A DNA stretch of 64,000 nucleotides, from assembly GCF_000176855.2 (NCBI RefSeq), contig NC_015138.1, positions 4,898,001 to 4,962,000 of the forward strand, written 5' to 3'. Position 1 is the stretch's first letter, and each line of letters opens with the position of its first letter. The notes under the pieces were generated by a model that was not told the origin of the DNA, searched no databases, and was given only the letters and a program-made list of their open reading frames with translations. Shown here piece after piece: positions 43,339-52,454 of the stretch. This DNA is from Paracidovorax avenae ATCC 19860 (GTDB lineage: Bacteria > Pseudomonadota > Gammaproteobacteria > Burkholderiales > Burkholderiaceae_C). Made by a program: the position numbers and the translations under genes.

Positions 43339-45270
43339 ATGAGTCTGCTCAACGTCGGCGCGCGCGCCCTCCTCGCCAACCAGGTGGCCCTGCAGACCGC
43401 GGGCCACAACATCGCCAACGTCAACACCGCGGGCTACTCGCGGCAGACGCTGTCGCTGCAGACGGTGCAGGGCCAATTCACCGGTGGCGGCTACATCGGC
43501 CAGGGCGTGGACGTGCAGACCATCCTGCGCAACCACGACGAGCTGCTGACGCGGCAGGCTGCGGCGGCGGACTCGGTGCAGTCGGCCGACAAGACCCGCG
43601 CGGAGCGGCTGTCGCAGCTGCAGGACGTGTTCGGAGGAGGCACCAGCGGACTGGGTGCGGCCATCACCGACATGCTCAACTCGTTCAAGGACGTGGTGGC
43701 CTCGCCCATGGACATGACCGCGCGAACGGTGTCCATCACCCGCATGGACGAGACCGCCGCGCGCATGCGCTCGGCGGCCGGGCGCGTGGACGAGATCCAG
43801 TACACGGTGAAGGAACAGCTCAACGGCGACGTGAACGCGCTCAACGCCCTGGCCAAGCAGATGGCGAGCGTGAACGAGCAGATCGCGCGCGTGAAGGGCA
43901 ACGGACAGACGCCCAACGACCTGCTGGACCAGCGCGACCAGATCATCCGCCAGATCAACCAGTACGTGCAGACCACGCAGGTGGCGGCTGACGACGGCAC
44001 CGTGGGCCTGTTCGTGGCGGGGAGCCAGCCGCTGGTGCTGGGCACCACGGCCACGCCGCTGCAGGTGCAGGAATCGAGCATGTTCCCGGGCAGCGGGCAG
44101 CTCAAGGTGTATTTCAGCCCGCCCGGCACCAAGCCCATCGAGCTGGACGACGGGATGCTCGGCGGGGGCGAACTCTCCGGCCTGCTGCGGTTCCACAACA
44201 ATGACCTGGCCGAGGGCCGCAACCTGCTGGGCCGCATGGCGCAGGCCATCGGCATGACGATGAACGCGCAGCACAAGCTCGGCCTCACGCTGGACGGGCA
44301 GGCCGGCAAGGACCTGTTCACCGTGCCGGCCAGCATGCCGGGCTACACGAGCGGCACGGCGGTGGGCAATGTGTCGTTCTCCGACGCCACCAAGTTCGCC
44401 GCCTCGGACTACGAAGTGCGCTTCACCACGCCGCCCGCGGGACAGGTGGTGCGCCTGTCCGACGGCAAGGCCACGGCCTTCACCGACCTTGCGAACCTCG
44501 CGGGGCAGCAGATCGACGGGCTCACGTTCAACATGACGACCGCCGGCGCCGCTGGCGAGCGCGTGATGTTCAGGCCGTTCAGCAGCGCGGCGCGGGACAT
44601 CGAGGCCAAGGTGCTGTCGCCGCGCGACCTCGCCGCCGCGAGCCCTGTCAACGCCGCGATGGGCACGGCGAACAACGGCTCGCTGCAACTCAGTTCCATC
44701 AAGGCCACTGCGAGCCCTTACACGCCCCCCCCGACGCCGGGCGGCGTGACGCTCACCTTCACCGCGGGTCCGCCGGCCACCTACGGCGTGACCGGATCGA
44801 CCTCGCCCGCTTCGGGCACCACGGGCCTGGCCTACACGCCGGGCCAGCCCATCACCATCGACGGCTGGGAGATCACGCTCAAGGGCACGCCGGGCACGGG
44901 CGATACCGTGAAAGTGGGCAATGCGCTGGATGCGCAATACGGCGACGCCTACAAGCGCAACGCCGGCAATGCCTCGGCGATCGATGCGCTCGGCGACGTG
45001 AAGATGTTCGACGATGCCACCATGAGCGACGGCTACGCCGGGCTCATGGCGCAGGTGGGCACGCGCATGCAGAACGCCAAGTACGCATCGGACGTCTCGT
45101 CCACGATCTCCACCAACCTCGAGCGTGACCGCTCCGCCGTGGCGGGCGTGAACCTGGACGAGGAAGCCGCCAAGCTGATCCAGTACCAGCAGGCCTACCA
45201 GGCCTCGGCCAAGGTGCTGCAGATCGCGCAGAGCATTTTCGACAACCTGATCCAGACGATGGGCCGCTGA
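43339..45270 (+). CDS. flgK: Hook-associated protein 1 (FlgK)
   Basis: 643 residues, somewhat longer than the E. coli protein because of the central variable part (about residues 330-540, with a Thr/Pro/Gly-rich stretch near 460-500). The N-terminus is MSLLNVGARALLANQVALQT then GHNIANVNTAGYSRQTLSLQ; the C-terminus is VAGVNLDEEAAKLIQYQQAY then QASAKVLQIAQSIFDNL. FlgK is the first hook-filament junction protein. Confidence 0.97.
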   Translation: MSLLNVGARALLANQVALQTAGHNIANVNTAGYSRQTLSLQTVQGQFTGGGYIGQGVDVQTILRNHDELLTRQAAAADSVQSADKTRAERLSQLQDVFGGGTSGLGAAITDMLNSFKDVVASPMDMTARTVSITRMDETAARMRSAAGRVDEIQYTVKEQLNGDVNALNALAKQMASVNEQIARVKGNGQTPNDLLDQRDQIIRQINQYVQTTQVAADDGTVGLFVAGSQPLVLGTTATPLQVQESSMFPGSGQLKVYFSPPGTKPIELDDGMLGGGELSGLLRFHNNDLAEGRNLLGRMAQAIGMTMNAQHKLGLTLDGQAGKDLFTVPASMPGYTSGTAVGNVSFSDATKFAASDYEVRFTTPPAGQVVRLSDGKATAFTDLANLAGQQIDGLTFNMTTAGAAGERVMFRPFSSAARDIEAKVLSPRDLAAASPVNAAMGTANNGSLQLSSIKATASPYTPPPTPGGVTLTFTAGPPATYGVTGSTSPASGTTGLAYTPGQPITIDGWEITLKGTPGTGDTVKVGNALDAQYGDAYKRNAGNASAIDALGDVKMFDDATMSDGYAGLMAQVGTRMQNAKYASDVSSTISTNLERDRSAVAGVNLDEEAAKLIQYQQAYQASAKVLQIAQSIFDNLIQTMGR

Positions 45271-45312
45271 CGCCGCCCGCGCCGCATCGCCCCCGGCCCA
45301 CCGGAGCACGCC

Positions 45313-46599
45313 ATGAGTACCTTCTACCGCACCGCCAGCGCCAACCAGTACGAAAACGCACTGCGCAACCTGTCGCAGCGCCAGACCGCGCTCTCCAACC
45401 TGCAGGAAAACCTCACTTCCGGCAAGCGCGTGGTGCGCGCGAGCGACGATCCGGTGGCGGCCGCCCAGGCCGAGCGCGCGATCACGCGCATCTCGCGCGT
45501 GCAGAGCGAGCAGCGGGCCCTGGAGAACGCGCGCAACACCGTCACACAGGCCGAATCCACGCTCGGCCAGGCCGTGGACATCGTGCAGGAACTGCGCCAG
45601 CTCATCGTGAGTGCGGGTGGCGGCACCCTCAAGCCCGAAGACCGCAAGACCATCATGAACCAGGTGCAGGGCCTGCGGGAGCAGCTGTCCGACATGGTCA
45701 ACCGCAAGGACACGAACGGCCTGCCGCTGCTGGGTGCGCTGGGCAGCGCGCTGGCGCCCTTCCTGGGCCCGCAGTCGGGCAGCCCCGACTACAGCTTCGC
45801 CGGGTTGCCCGGGCAGGCCTCGGGCTCAGCCACCTCGCTGCCGATGTCGCTGGACGGCGAATCCGCCTTCATGTTCCAGCCCAAGCGCGACGGCGTCTAT
45901 ACGGCTTCGGTGAGCAACATCCCCACGGGCCGCCTCCTGACGACCGATGGCGTGAAGGCAGGGGACACCTCCCTCATCACCGGGGACGACTACCAGATCG
46001 TGTTCAGTGGCGTGGGTCCCGGCGCGACGGCCGGCACCACCACGGCCACCTACACCATCACCAACATGACCACCGGCGTGGCGTCCGCGCCCGTCACGGT
46101 GCCGGACTTCCCGGCGGACAAGCCCGTGTCGATCGCGGTGACCGGCATCCCGGGCGTGAGCTTCAACATCACCGGCACGCCTACCAAACAGAACGACGGC
46201 ACCTACAACTTTTCTCCGGCCAACGGCGACACCATTTCGCTCAAGCCCAGCGCCAGCATCTTCAGCAGCATCGACCAGGCAGTGCGCGACATCGGCGGCG
46301 CGACCAACGGCAACGCGGCCGCGCAGGCCGTGGGCCAGGCACTGAACAACATCGACATCGGCCTGGAGCGCATCCAGAACATGCGCGGCTATGCGGGCGA
46401 GCTGCTCAATCGCGCGGACCGCATCACGGGTGACCAGGACAAGCGCGCGGACCAGCTCGAGGCGGACCGCTCGCGCGCCGAGGATCTCGATATGATCAAG
46501 GGCATCTCCGATTTCCAGAACAACCAGACCGGCTACCAGGCAGCGCTGCAGTCCTATGCCCAGGTGCAGAAGCTGTCGCTGTTCAACTACATCAGCTAA
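45313..46599 (+). CDS. flgL: Hook-associated protein 3 (FlgL)
   Basis: 428 residues. N-terminal flagellin-like D0/D1: LRNLSQRQTALSNLQENLTS then GKRVVRASDDPVAAAQAERA. The C-terminus is DLDMIKGISDFQNNQTGYQA and LQSYAQVQKLSLFNYIS. The variable domain (about 150-320) is Thr/Gly-rich. FlgL is the second junction protein, between FlgK and the flagellin filament. It is the last gene of the flg series. Confidence 0.97.
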   Translation: MSTFYRTASANQYENALRNLSQRQTALSNLQENLTSGKRVVRASDDPVAAAQAERAITRISRVQSEQRALENARNTVTQAESTLGQAVDIVQELRQLIVSAGGGTLKPEDRKTIMNQVQGLREQLSDMVNRKDTNGLPLLGALGSALAPFLGPQSGSPDYSFAGLPGQASGSATSLPMSLDGESAFMFQPKRDGVYTASVSNIPTGRLLTTDGVKAGDTSLITGDDYQIVFSGVGPGATAGTTTATYTITNMTTGVASAPVTVPDFPADKPVSIAVTGIPGVSFNITGTPTKQNDGTYNFSPANGDTISLKPSASIFSSIDQAVRDIGGATNGNAAAQAVGQALNNIDIGLERIQNMRGYAGELLNRADRITGDQDKRADQLEADRSRAEDLDMIKGISDFQNNQTGYQAALQSYAQVQKLSLFNYIS

Positions 46600-46665
46600 G
46601 CGGAAGCGAGACAAGCGGGGCACCGGGCCCGGCCTCCTCCGCCTGCCCGCCCCGCAAAGCCCAAC

Positions 46666-47895
46666 ATGGTCCAATCCGTCCTCGGCAGCCTGATCCTGGG
46701 CTATCGCCCTCTCTGGAACGCCGCGCGCCGGCTCACGGCCGTGCAGCTGCACGTCCACAACGCCGGCGAAGCCGTGGTCGATGCGCCGCACCTGCTGCGC
46801 ACGCTGCAGGAGCTCTGGAGCGCGGGCTCGCCGCCGCTGCTGCTGTCGCCGCAGAGCCCGCAGCTGCTCATCGACCTGCTCGCCCAGGCGCCGCGCGGAT
46901 CACCCTGGATCAGCGTGCCCGATGCATGGCTGGCCGACACCGGCATCTTCGAGCGCGTGCGGGCGGCGCACCAGCGGGGCCTGAAACTGGTCTGGCGCGG
47001 CGCGCTGGACCGGCTGCCGCCAGCGGAGGTCGCGGCCTGCTTCGACAACAGCCTGCTGTCGCTGTCCGCCAACGACGCCATGGCGGCGCTGCGCGCGGCC
47101 GGCGGCCAGATCCGCGGCGCCCCCGCCCAGCCCAGCCCGGTGATCGCGGGCCAGATCTACGAGAACATCGCGAGCCGCCCGCTCATGGAGCATTGCCTGG
47201 ACCGGCACGGCGCGCTCGCCATCGCCGGCTGGCCTTCGGAAGACGTGCTCTACAGCCTGCGCCACCAGCAACTGCAGCCCGCCCACGAGACCGTGCACAA
47301 GCTGATGCGGGCCATCGACGCGGAGCAGTCGCTGGAAGCCTTCGAGCAGATCCTCGGCGAAGACCCCCTGCTCGCCTACCGGTTCATGGTCTATACCAAC
47401 TCCGCCGCGCTGGGGCTGCGCACGGGCGTGGATTCGCTGCGGCGCGGGCTGGTGATGATGGGCTATGGGTCGCTCCAGCGCTGGCTGGGCGACCAGTTGC
47501 CGCATGCGAGCACCGATCCCAACCTGCAGCCCATCCGCGAGTCCATGGTGATCCGCGCGCACCTGACAGAGCGCCTGCTCGACGCCGGGGTGGAAAACGA
47601 CCTGCGGCGCGAGGTCTACCTCTGCGGGCTGCTGTCGCAGCTGGGGGAACTGCTGTCCGAGCCGCTGGGCGCCATCCTGCGGCGCCTGCCCCTGTCCGAG
47701 CGCATCTACGACGCGGCCGTGCTGCACCAGGGCCCCTATGCCCCCAGCCTGGAGATGGCGTGCGCGCTCGAATCCGAGGATGCCGCACCGATCCGCCAGC
47801 TCTGCGAGGCACACGAGATGGACCTGGAGGAAATCAACCGGGGGTTGCTGCGGGTGATCTCCGATCTGGTTGTGGAGCGGCCGGCGGGGAAGTGA
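46666..47895 (+). CDS. Degenerate EAL-like plus HDOD-domain signalling protein
   Basis: 409 residues. The architecture resembles YuxH-type proteins: an N-terminal half like an EAL domain (GSLILGYRPLWNAARRLTAV, PWISVPDAWLAD) and a C-terminal HDOD domain (HKLMRAIDAEQSLEAFEQIL, FMVYTNSAALGLRTGVDSLR then RGLVMMGYGSLQRWL). The EAL catalytic motif and metal ligands are absent, so phosphodiesterase activity is unlikely; it may be a c-di-GMP-related or protein-binding adaptor. It lies 66 bases after flgL on the same strand with no clear terminator between, so it may be co-transcribed with flagellar genes. Confidence 0.72.
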   Translation: MVQSVLGSLILGYRPLWNAARRLTAVQLHVHNAGEAVVDAPHLLRTLQELWSAGSPPLLLSPQSPQLLIDLLAQAPRGSPWISVPDAWLADTGIFERVRAAHQRGLKLVWRGALDRLPPAEVAACFDNSLLSLSANDAMAALRAAGGQIRGAPAQPSPVIAGQIYENIASRPLMEHCLDRHGALAIAGWPSEDVLYSLRHQQLQPAHETVHKLMRAIDAEQSLEAFEQILGEDPLLAYRFMVYTNSAALGLRTGVDSLRRGLVMMGYGSLQRWLGDQLPHASTDPNLQPIRESMVIRAHLTERLLDAGVENDLRREVYLCGLLSQLGELLSEPLGAILRRLPLSERIYDAAVLHQGPYAPSLEMACALESEDAAPIRQLCEAHEMDLEEINRGLLRVISDLVVERPAGK

Positions 47896-47914
47896 AGCGG
47901 CTGGCGCGCTCCGT

Positions 47915-49417
47915 TCAACCCTGTCCGCCCGCCGCGCGCCGGAACACCTTCCAGAACCCCGGATCCTGCGTGGTCGTGAAGTTGATGCGCATGAGCGTGC
48001 AGGGCCGGCGGGTGGCGTGGAACAGCGCGCCGGGCGCGATGAGGTAGCCCTCGTCGAGCATGCGCTGGGCGAGCATGTCGGTGTCCACGCCCGTTTCCAC
48101 CCAGCCGAACATGCCCGCGGGCTCGGCCGCGAAGCGCTGCCCGGCCTCCAGCGCGATCTGCACGCTGCGCGCCCGCGCCTGGGCCAGGCGCAGGCGCATG
48201 CGCTCGGCGTGGCGGCGCAGCTGGCCCTGCTCGATGCATTGCGCCAGGGCCTTCTCGAGGATGGAAGGCGTGGTAAGCGTGGACAGCAGCTTCGTGTCCA
48301 GCAGCCGCTCCACCAGGCCCTCGGGCGCTGCCAAGTAGCCCACCCGCCAGTTGGGCGCGAGGATCTTGGCGAAGCCGTTCACGTAGATGGTGCGGCGCAG
48401 CCCGTCCAGGGCCGACAGGCGCGTGGCGTGGTCAGGCGCGATGTGGCCGTAGGTGTCGTCCTCGACGATGTGGAAGCCGTGCCGGTGGGACAGCTGCAGG
48501 ATGCGGTGCGCATGCCCCGGCGACAGGCTGTAGCCGGTGGGGTTGTGCAGCACGCTCACGCTCACGAACAGCTTGGGCGCATGGGCCTCGCAGTAGCGCG
48601 CCATCACGTCCAGGTCCGGCCCCTCGGGACCGCGCGGCACGGGCAGCACGCGCATGCCCAGCGCATCGAGCCGCGCGAACTCCACCGACCAGCCGGGCTC
48701 CTCCACCATGACCGGGTCGCCGGCCTTCAGCAGGGTGCGGCTCACGATGTCCAGGGCATGCGTGGCGCCGATGGTGGTGATGATCTGCGCGGGTTCCGCC
48801 GGCACGCTGAGGTCGGCCAGCCGCCGCGCGAGCGCCGCGCGCAATCCGGCGTCGCCCCGGGGCTCGCCATAGACCAGGGAGCCATCCTGCAGCGCACGCC
48901 CCGCGGTGACGCGGCGCACGGCAGCGAACATGAAGCGCGCGTCTTCGAGCCAGCCCGGAGGAAACACGCCGGCGCCCGGCTGGGGCTTGGACGAGGCCTG
49001 ATGGAACATGCCGCGGATCAGGGTGGTGGCGTTGATGTGCGAGCCCGACATCGGCAGCGCAGCGGCGCCGAGGATCGAGGCCCCCGCGGCCGGTCCGCCC
49101 GGTGCGGCCGGGGGCGCGCCGGCGGGAGCGCCCGGCACCGGGGCCGGAGACCTCTGCAGCGCATCGCGCACGAAGAACCCGCGCTGGCGCCGCGCCTCCA
49201 CGAGGCCCTGCGCCAGCAACTGGTCATAGGCGGCAACCACGGTGTGGGTGCTCACGCTCTGCTGGCGCGCGCATTCGCGCACCGACGGCAGCCGCGCGCC
49301 CACGGGCAGCAGCCGGCTGCGGATGCGTTCCGCGAATCGCTCGGCGAGCTGCTCGGTCAGGGTGCGTTCGGGCGTGCGGGTCAGCATGGAAGGCTTTCTG
49401 GAAACTGTGTCGCTCAT
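47915..49417 (-). CDS. MocR-type transcriptional regulator (GntR HTH fused to aminotransferase domain)
   Basis: 500 residues. Residues about 15-85 are a GntR winged helix (LTEQLAERFAERIRSRLLPV, LPSVRECARQQSVSTHTVVA). A Pro/Ala-rich linker follows, then a class I aminotransferase-like domain with ITTIGATHALDIVSRTLLKA, SVLHNPTGYSLSPGHAHRIL, and the PLP lysine in VNGFAKILAPNWRVGYL. MocR regulators sense PLP or an amino-acid adduct and usually control a divergent neighbour, here the exporter/PLP gene run at 49532. A long upstream in-frame extension was rejected because it lies over the divergent gene. Confidence 0.93.
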   Translation of the reverse strand: MSDTVSRKPSMLTRTPERTLTEQLAERFAERIRSRLLPVGARLPSVRECARQQSVSTHTVVAAYDQLLAQGLVEARRQRGFFVRDALQRSPAPVPGAPAGAPPAAPGGPAAGASILGAAALPMSGSHINATTLIRGMFHQASSKPQPGAGVFPPGWLEDARFMFAAVRRVTAGRALQDGSLVYGEPRGDAGLRAALARRLADLSVPAEPAQIITTIGATHALDIVSRTLLKAGDPVMVEEPGWSVEFARLDALGMRVLPVPRGPEGPDLDVMARYCEAHAPKLFVSVSVLHNPTGYSLSPGHAHRILQLSHRHGFHIVEDDTYGHIAPDHATRLSALDGLRRTIYVNGFAKILAPNWRVGYLAAPEGLVERLLDTKLLSTLTTPSILEKALAQCIEQGQLRRHAERMRLRLAQARARSVQIALEAGQRFAAEPAGMFGWVETGVDTDMLAQRMLDEGYLIAPGALFHATRRPCTLMRINFTTTQDPGFWKVFRRAAGGQG

Positions 49418-49531
49418 CACACCTGTACAGTTCATGAACTTGTGCAGCTGTCTGTATTGGTACTGTAGCGGAATCGTGCCTACAGTGGGTCCCGTAACCG
49501 CACGTATCCCGCCCGCAACTCCGCCGCACCC
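49418..49531. promoter_or_regulatory. Divergent control region between the MocR gene and lysE1
   Basis: 114 bases holding a cluster of symmetrical elements: CTGTACAG (49423-49430), GTTCATGAAC (49430-49439, perfect palindrome), then TACTGTAG and CTACAG half-like copies between 49461 and 49484. Repeated CTGTA/TACAG elements next to a MocR gene suggest its operator and overlapping divergent promoters. No promoter boxes could be fixed with confidence. Confidence 0.45.
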
Positions 49532-50131
49532 ATGCCCCTGGTCGAATTCACCGCACTCCTGGTCCTGGCGGCTGCCATGAGCTTCTCGCCCGGCCCGAAC
49601 ACCACGCTGTCCACCGCCATCGCGGCCAACCGCGGCCTGCGGCCGGCCATGCGCTTCGTGTGCGCCGTGCCGCTGGGCTGGTCGGCGCTGCTGCTGGTGT
49701 GCGCCGCGGGCATCGGCAGCCTGGTGGTGGCCGTGCCCGCCCTGCGCACCGGCATCAAGGCGGTGGGCATCGCCTACCTGCTGTGGCTGGCCTGGAAGCT
49801 CTCGCGCAGCGGCCGGCTCGCCGATGCCGATGCGGCCCGCATGGACGTGGGCTTCTGGTCCGGCGCCGCACTGCAGTTCGTGAACATCAAGGCCTGGCTG
49901 CTGGCGCTCACCATCGTGGCGGGCTGGGTGGCCGGCCGGCCGGACAGCCTGCCGCGCCTGGCGGTGGTGGTGCCCGTCATGATCGTGTTCGCCTTCGCCA
50001 GCAATTTCCTCTACGCCGCCACCGGTGCGCTGCTGCGCCAGTGGCTGGCCCGCGGCGCCCGCCTGCTCTGGTTCAACCGCGGCATGGCGGCGGTGCTCGC
50101 GGCCACCGCCGCCTGGATGGTGACGGCATGA
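49532..50131 (+). CDS. LysE/RhtB-family amino-acid exporter, copy 1
   Basis: 199 residues with about six membrane helices. The family start is FTALLVLAAAMSFSPGPNTT, followed by GIAYLLWLAWKL and QFVNIKAWLLALTIVAGWVA. LysE/RhtB proteins export amino acids or analogues across the inner membrane. It is the first gene divergent from the MocR regulator and shares ATGA with the next gene. The substrate is unknown. Confidence 0.88.
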   Translation: MPLVEFTALLVLAAAMSFSPGPNTTLSTAIAANRGLRPAMRFVCAVPLGWSALLLVCAAGIGSLVVAVPALRTGIKAVGIAYLLWLAWKLSRSGRLADADAARMDVGFWSGAALQFVNIKAWLLALTIVAGWVAGRPDSLPRLAVVVPVMIVFAFASNFLYAATGALLRQWLARGARLLWFNRGMAAVLAATAAWMVTA

Positions 50132-51126
50132 GCGCCGTGCCCGCGTCCACGGCATCCCCCGCACCGCGGCCCGCGGCGGTGCGTTCCGCCGAAACCCGCG
50201 GCCTGCTCTGGGGGCTGCTGGGCGTCGCGATCTTCGCGCTCACGCTGCCCATGACGCGGCTGGCCGTGGGCACGCCCGAGGCGCCGCAGTTGCCGGGCGC
50301 GTTCGTGGCCATCGCCCGCGCCGCCATCGCGGGGCTGCTGTCGGCGGCCCTGCTGCTGGCGCAGCGCGCGTCGCTGCCGGCCCGCGAAGACTGGCTGCCG
50401 CTCGCCGCCACGTCGCTCGGCGTGGTATTCGGCTTTCCGCTGCTGACCTCGCTGGCCATGCGCCACGTGGCTGCGGTACACGCCAGCGTCATCATCGGCC
50501 TGCTGCCGCTCGCCACCGCGCTGGTGGGCGCGCTGCTGCACCGCCAGCGGCCGTCGCCGCGCTTCTGGCTCTGTGCGCTGGCCGGCACCGCGCTGGTGGT
50601 GGCCTTCGCCCTGCAGCGCCCCGGGGGCGGCGGGCTGGCATGGCACCCGGCCGACCTGCTGCTGCTCGCCGCCGTGTTCTGCGCGGCCGTGGGCTACGGC
50701 TTTGGCGGGCGCCTGTCGCTGCGCATGCCGGCCGGCGCGGTGATCTGCTGGGCGCTGGTGATGGGGTTGCCCGTGGCGCTGCCGGCAGCCTGGCTCTTCG
50801 CACCCTCGCCCGATGCCGCGGCGTCCGTGGCCCCTGCCGCCTGGGCGGCTCTGGCGTACGTATCGGTGTTCTCCATGTGGCTGGGCTTTTTCGCCTGGTA
50901 CCGGGGCCTGGCCCTGGGCGGCACCGTGCGGGTGAGCCAGGTACAGCTGGTGCAGCCGTTCCTGGGCATGCTGTTCGCCGTCCCGCTGCTCGGTGAACGG
51001 CTGGATGCGGCCAGCCTGGGCGTCGGGCTCGCCGTCATGGCCACGGTCCTCATCGGCCGCAGCGCGCCCGCCGGGCAGCGCGCCCCTGCAGGTCCTGCCA
51101 CCCCGGGGAGGCCGCCGCGCAGTTAA
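50128..51126 (+). CDS. EamA/DMT-family transporter
   Basis: 332 residues with ten predicted membrane helices in two EamA repeats (first: LLGVAIFALTLPMTRLA; second: LLAAVFCAAVGYGFGG), with PFLGMLFAVPLLGERLDAAS near the end, a typical EamA motif. Members export metabolites, including amino acids and nucleobase analogues. Translation is coupled to lysE1 by ATGA. Second of three putative exporters in the run. Confidence 0.88.
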   Translation: MSAVPASTASPAPRPAAVRSAETRGLLWGLLGVAIFALTLPMTRLAVGTPEAPQLPGAFVAIARAAIAGLLSAALLLAQRASLPAREDWLPLAATSLGVVFGFPLLTSLAMRHVAAVHASVIIGLLPLATALVGALLHRQRPSPRFWLCALAGTALVVAFALQRPGGGGLAWHPADLLLLAAVFCAAVGYGFGGRLSLRMPAGAVICWALVMGLPVALPAAWLFAPSPDAAASVAPAAWAALAYVSVFSMWLGFFAWYRGLALGGTVRVSQVQLVQPFLGMLFAVPLLGERLDAASLGVGLAVMATVLIGRSAPAGQRAPAGPATPGRPPRS

Positions 51127-51253
51127 GCTCTTTTCCTGGCGGGGCCCACCCCTTGCCCCTCCGACCGGCCGCACGACGGCTTTTTTCGACAACGACGACA
51201 CGAACGAGGCACGGCCCCTTCCTTCCCCGGGCCTGCCGCAGGAGATGATTTCC

Positions 51254-52450
51254 ATGACGACCTGGACCCTGGCCCAACGCGCCGCGAAGATGAACCCCTC
51301 GGTGATCCGCGAGATCCTGAAAGTGACCGAGAAGCCCGGCATCATCAGCCTGGCGGGCGGACTGCCCTCCCCCAAGACCTTCCCGGTCGATGACTTCGCA
51401 CAGGCCTGCGCGGCAGTGCTGGGCAACGACGGCGCATCTTCGCTGCAGTACGCGGCGAGCGAGGGCTACCTGCCGCTGCGCCAGGCCGTGGCGGATTTCC
51501 TGCCCTGGGACGTGTCGCCCGACCAGATCCTGATCACCACCGGCTCGCAGCAGGGCCTGGACCTGGTGGCCAAGGTGCTCATCGACGCGGGCAGCCGCGT
51601 GCTGGTGGAGACCCCGACGTATCTCGGCGCCCTGCAGGCGTTCACGCCCATGGAGCCCGACGTGCACAGCGTGGCGAGCGACGACGAAGGCCCGCTGGTG
51701 GACGACCTGGCGGCCAAGGTGGGCTCGGGCGCGGACCGCGCGCGCTTCATGTACCTGCTGCCCAACTTCCAGAATCCCACCGGCCGCACGATGACCGAGG
51801 CGCGCCGCGTGGCGCTGTCGGCCAAGGCCGCCGAGCTGGGCCTGCCGCTGGTGGAGGACAACCCGTACGGCGACCTCTGGTTCGACCAGCCCCCGCCGCT
51901 GCCGCTCACCGCCCGCAACCCGGAAGGCTGCATCTACCTGGGTTCGTTCTCCAAGGTGCTGGCCCCCGGCCTGCGCCTGGGCTTCCTGGTGGCGCCGCAC
52001 GCGCTCTACCCCAAGCTGCTGCAGGCCAAGCAGGCGGCCGATCTGCACACGCCCGGATTCAACCAGCGCATGGTGGCCGAGGTGATGAAGGGCGGCTTCC
52101 TGGACCGCCACGTGCCCACCATCCGCGCGCTCTACAAGCAGCAACGCGACGCGATGCTCTCGGCCATGGAACGCGAGATGCAGGGCCTGGGCGTGACCTG
52201 GAACCGCCCCGACGGCGGCATGTTCCTCTGGGCGCGCCTGCCGGAAGGCATGAGCGCGCTGGATCTCCTGCCCGAAGCCGTGGAGCGCAACGTGGCCTTC
52301 GTGCCCGGCGCGGCCTTCTATGCGGACAACGCCGACGCGCGCACGCTGCGCCTGTCCTTCGTCACCGCGAGCGCGCAGCAGATCCAGGAAGGCATCGCCG
52401 CCCTGGCCGCCGCCATCCGCGCGCGCCTGCCGCAAACCGCGGAGGCCTGA
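51254..52450 (+). CDS. PLP-dependent aminotransferase (class I/II, MocR-partner type)
   Basis: 398 residues, resembling 2-aminoadipate/aromatic aminotransferases of the Aro8/LysN type. Features are PGIISLAGGLPSPKTFPVDD, LQYAASEGYLPLRQAVADFL, ITTGSQQGLDLVAKVLIDAG and FQNPTGRTM, with the PLP lysine K234 in LGSFSKVLAPGLRLGF. ATG 51254 has AGGAG 9 bases upstream; an ATG at 51245 lies inside that ribosome site. The 127-base gap after the EamA gene may hold a promoter. Substrate not assignable. Confidence 0.9.
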   Translation: MTTWTLAQRAAKMNPSVIREILKVTEKPGIISLAGGLPSPKTFPVDDFAQACAAVLGNDGASSLQYAASEGYLPLRQAVADFLPWDVSPDQILITTGSQQGLDLVAKVLIDAGSRVLVETPTYLGALQAFTPMEPDVHSVASDDEGPLVDDLAAKVGSGADRARFMYLLPNFQNPTGRTMTEARRVALSAKAAELGLPLVEDNPYGDLWFDQPPPLPLTARNPEGCIYLGSFSKVLAPGLRLGFLVAPHALYPKLLQAKQAADLHTPGFNQRMVAEVMKGGFLDRHVPTIRALYKQQRDAMLSAMEREMQGLGVTWNRPDGGMFLWARLPEGMSALDLLPEAVERNVAFVPGAAFYADNADARTLRLSFVTASAQQIQEGIAALAAAIRARLPQTAEA

Positions 52451-52454
52451 CGCC

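Noticed and set aside
43162..45309. 715-codon minus-strand frame over flgK
   Set aside because: Its translation is Arg/His/Gly-rich with no domain character and lies exactly opposite flgK.
49418..50164. Extended N-terminus of the MocR regulator
   Set aside because: The in-frame extension runs over the divergent lysE1 gene; the GntR domain begins just after the ATG at 49417.
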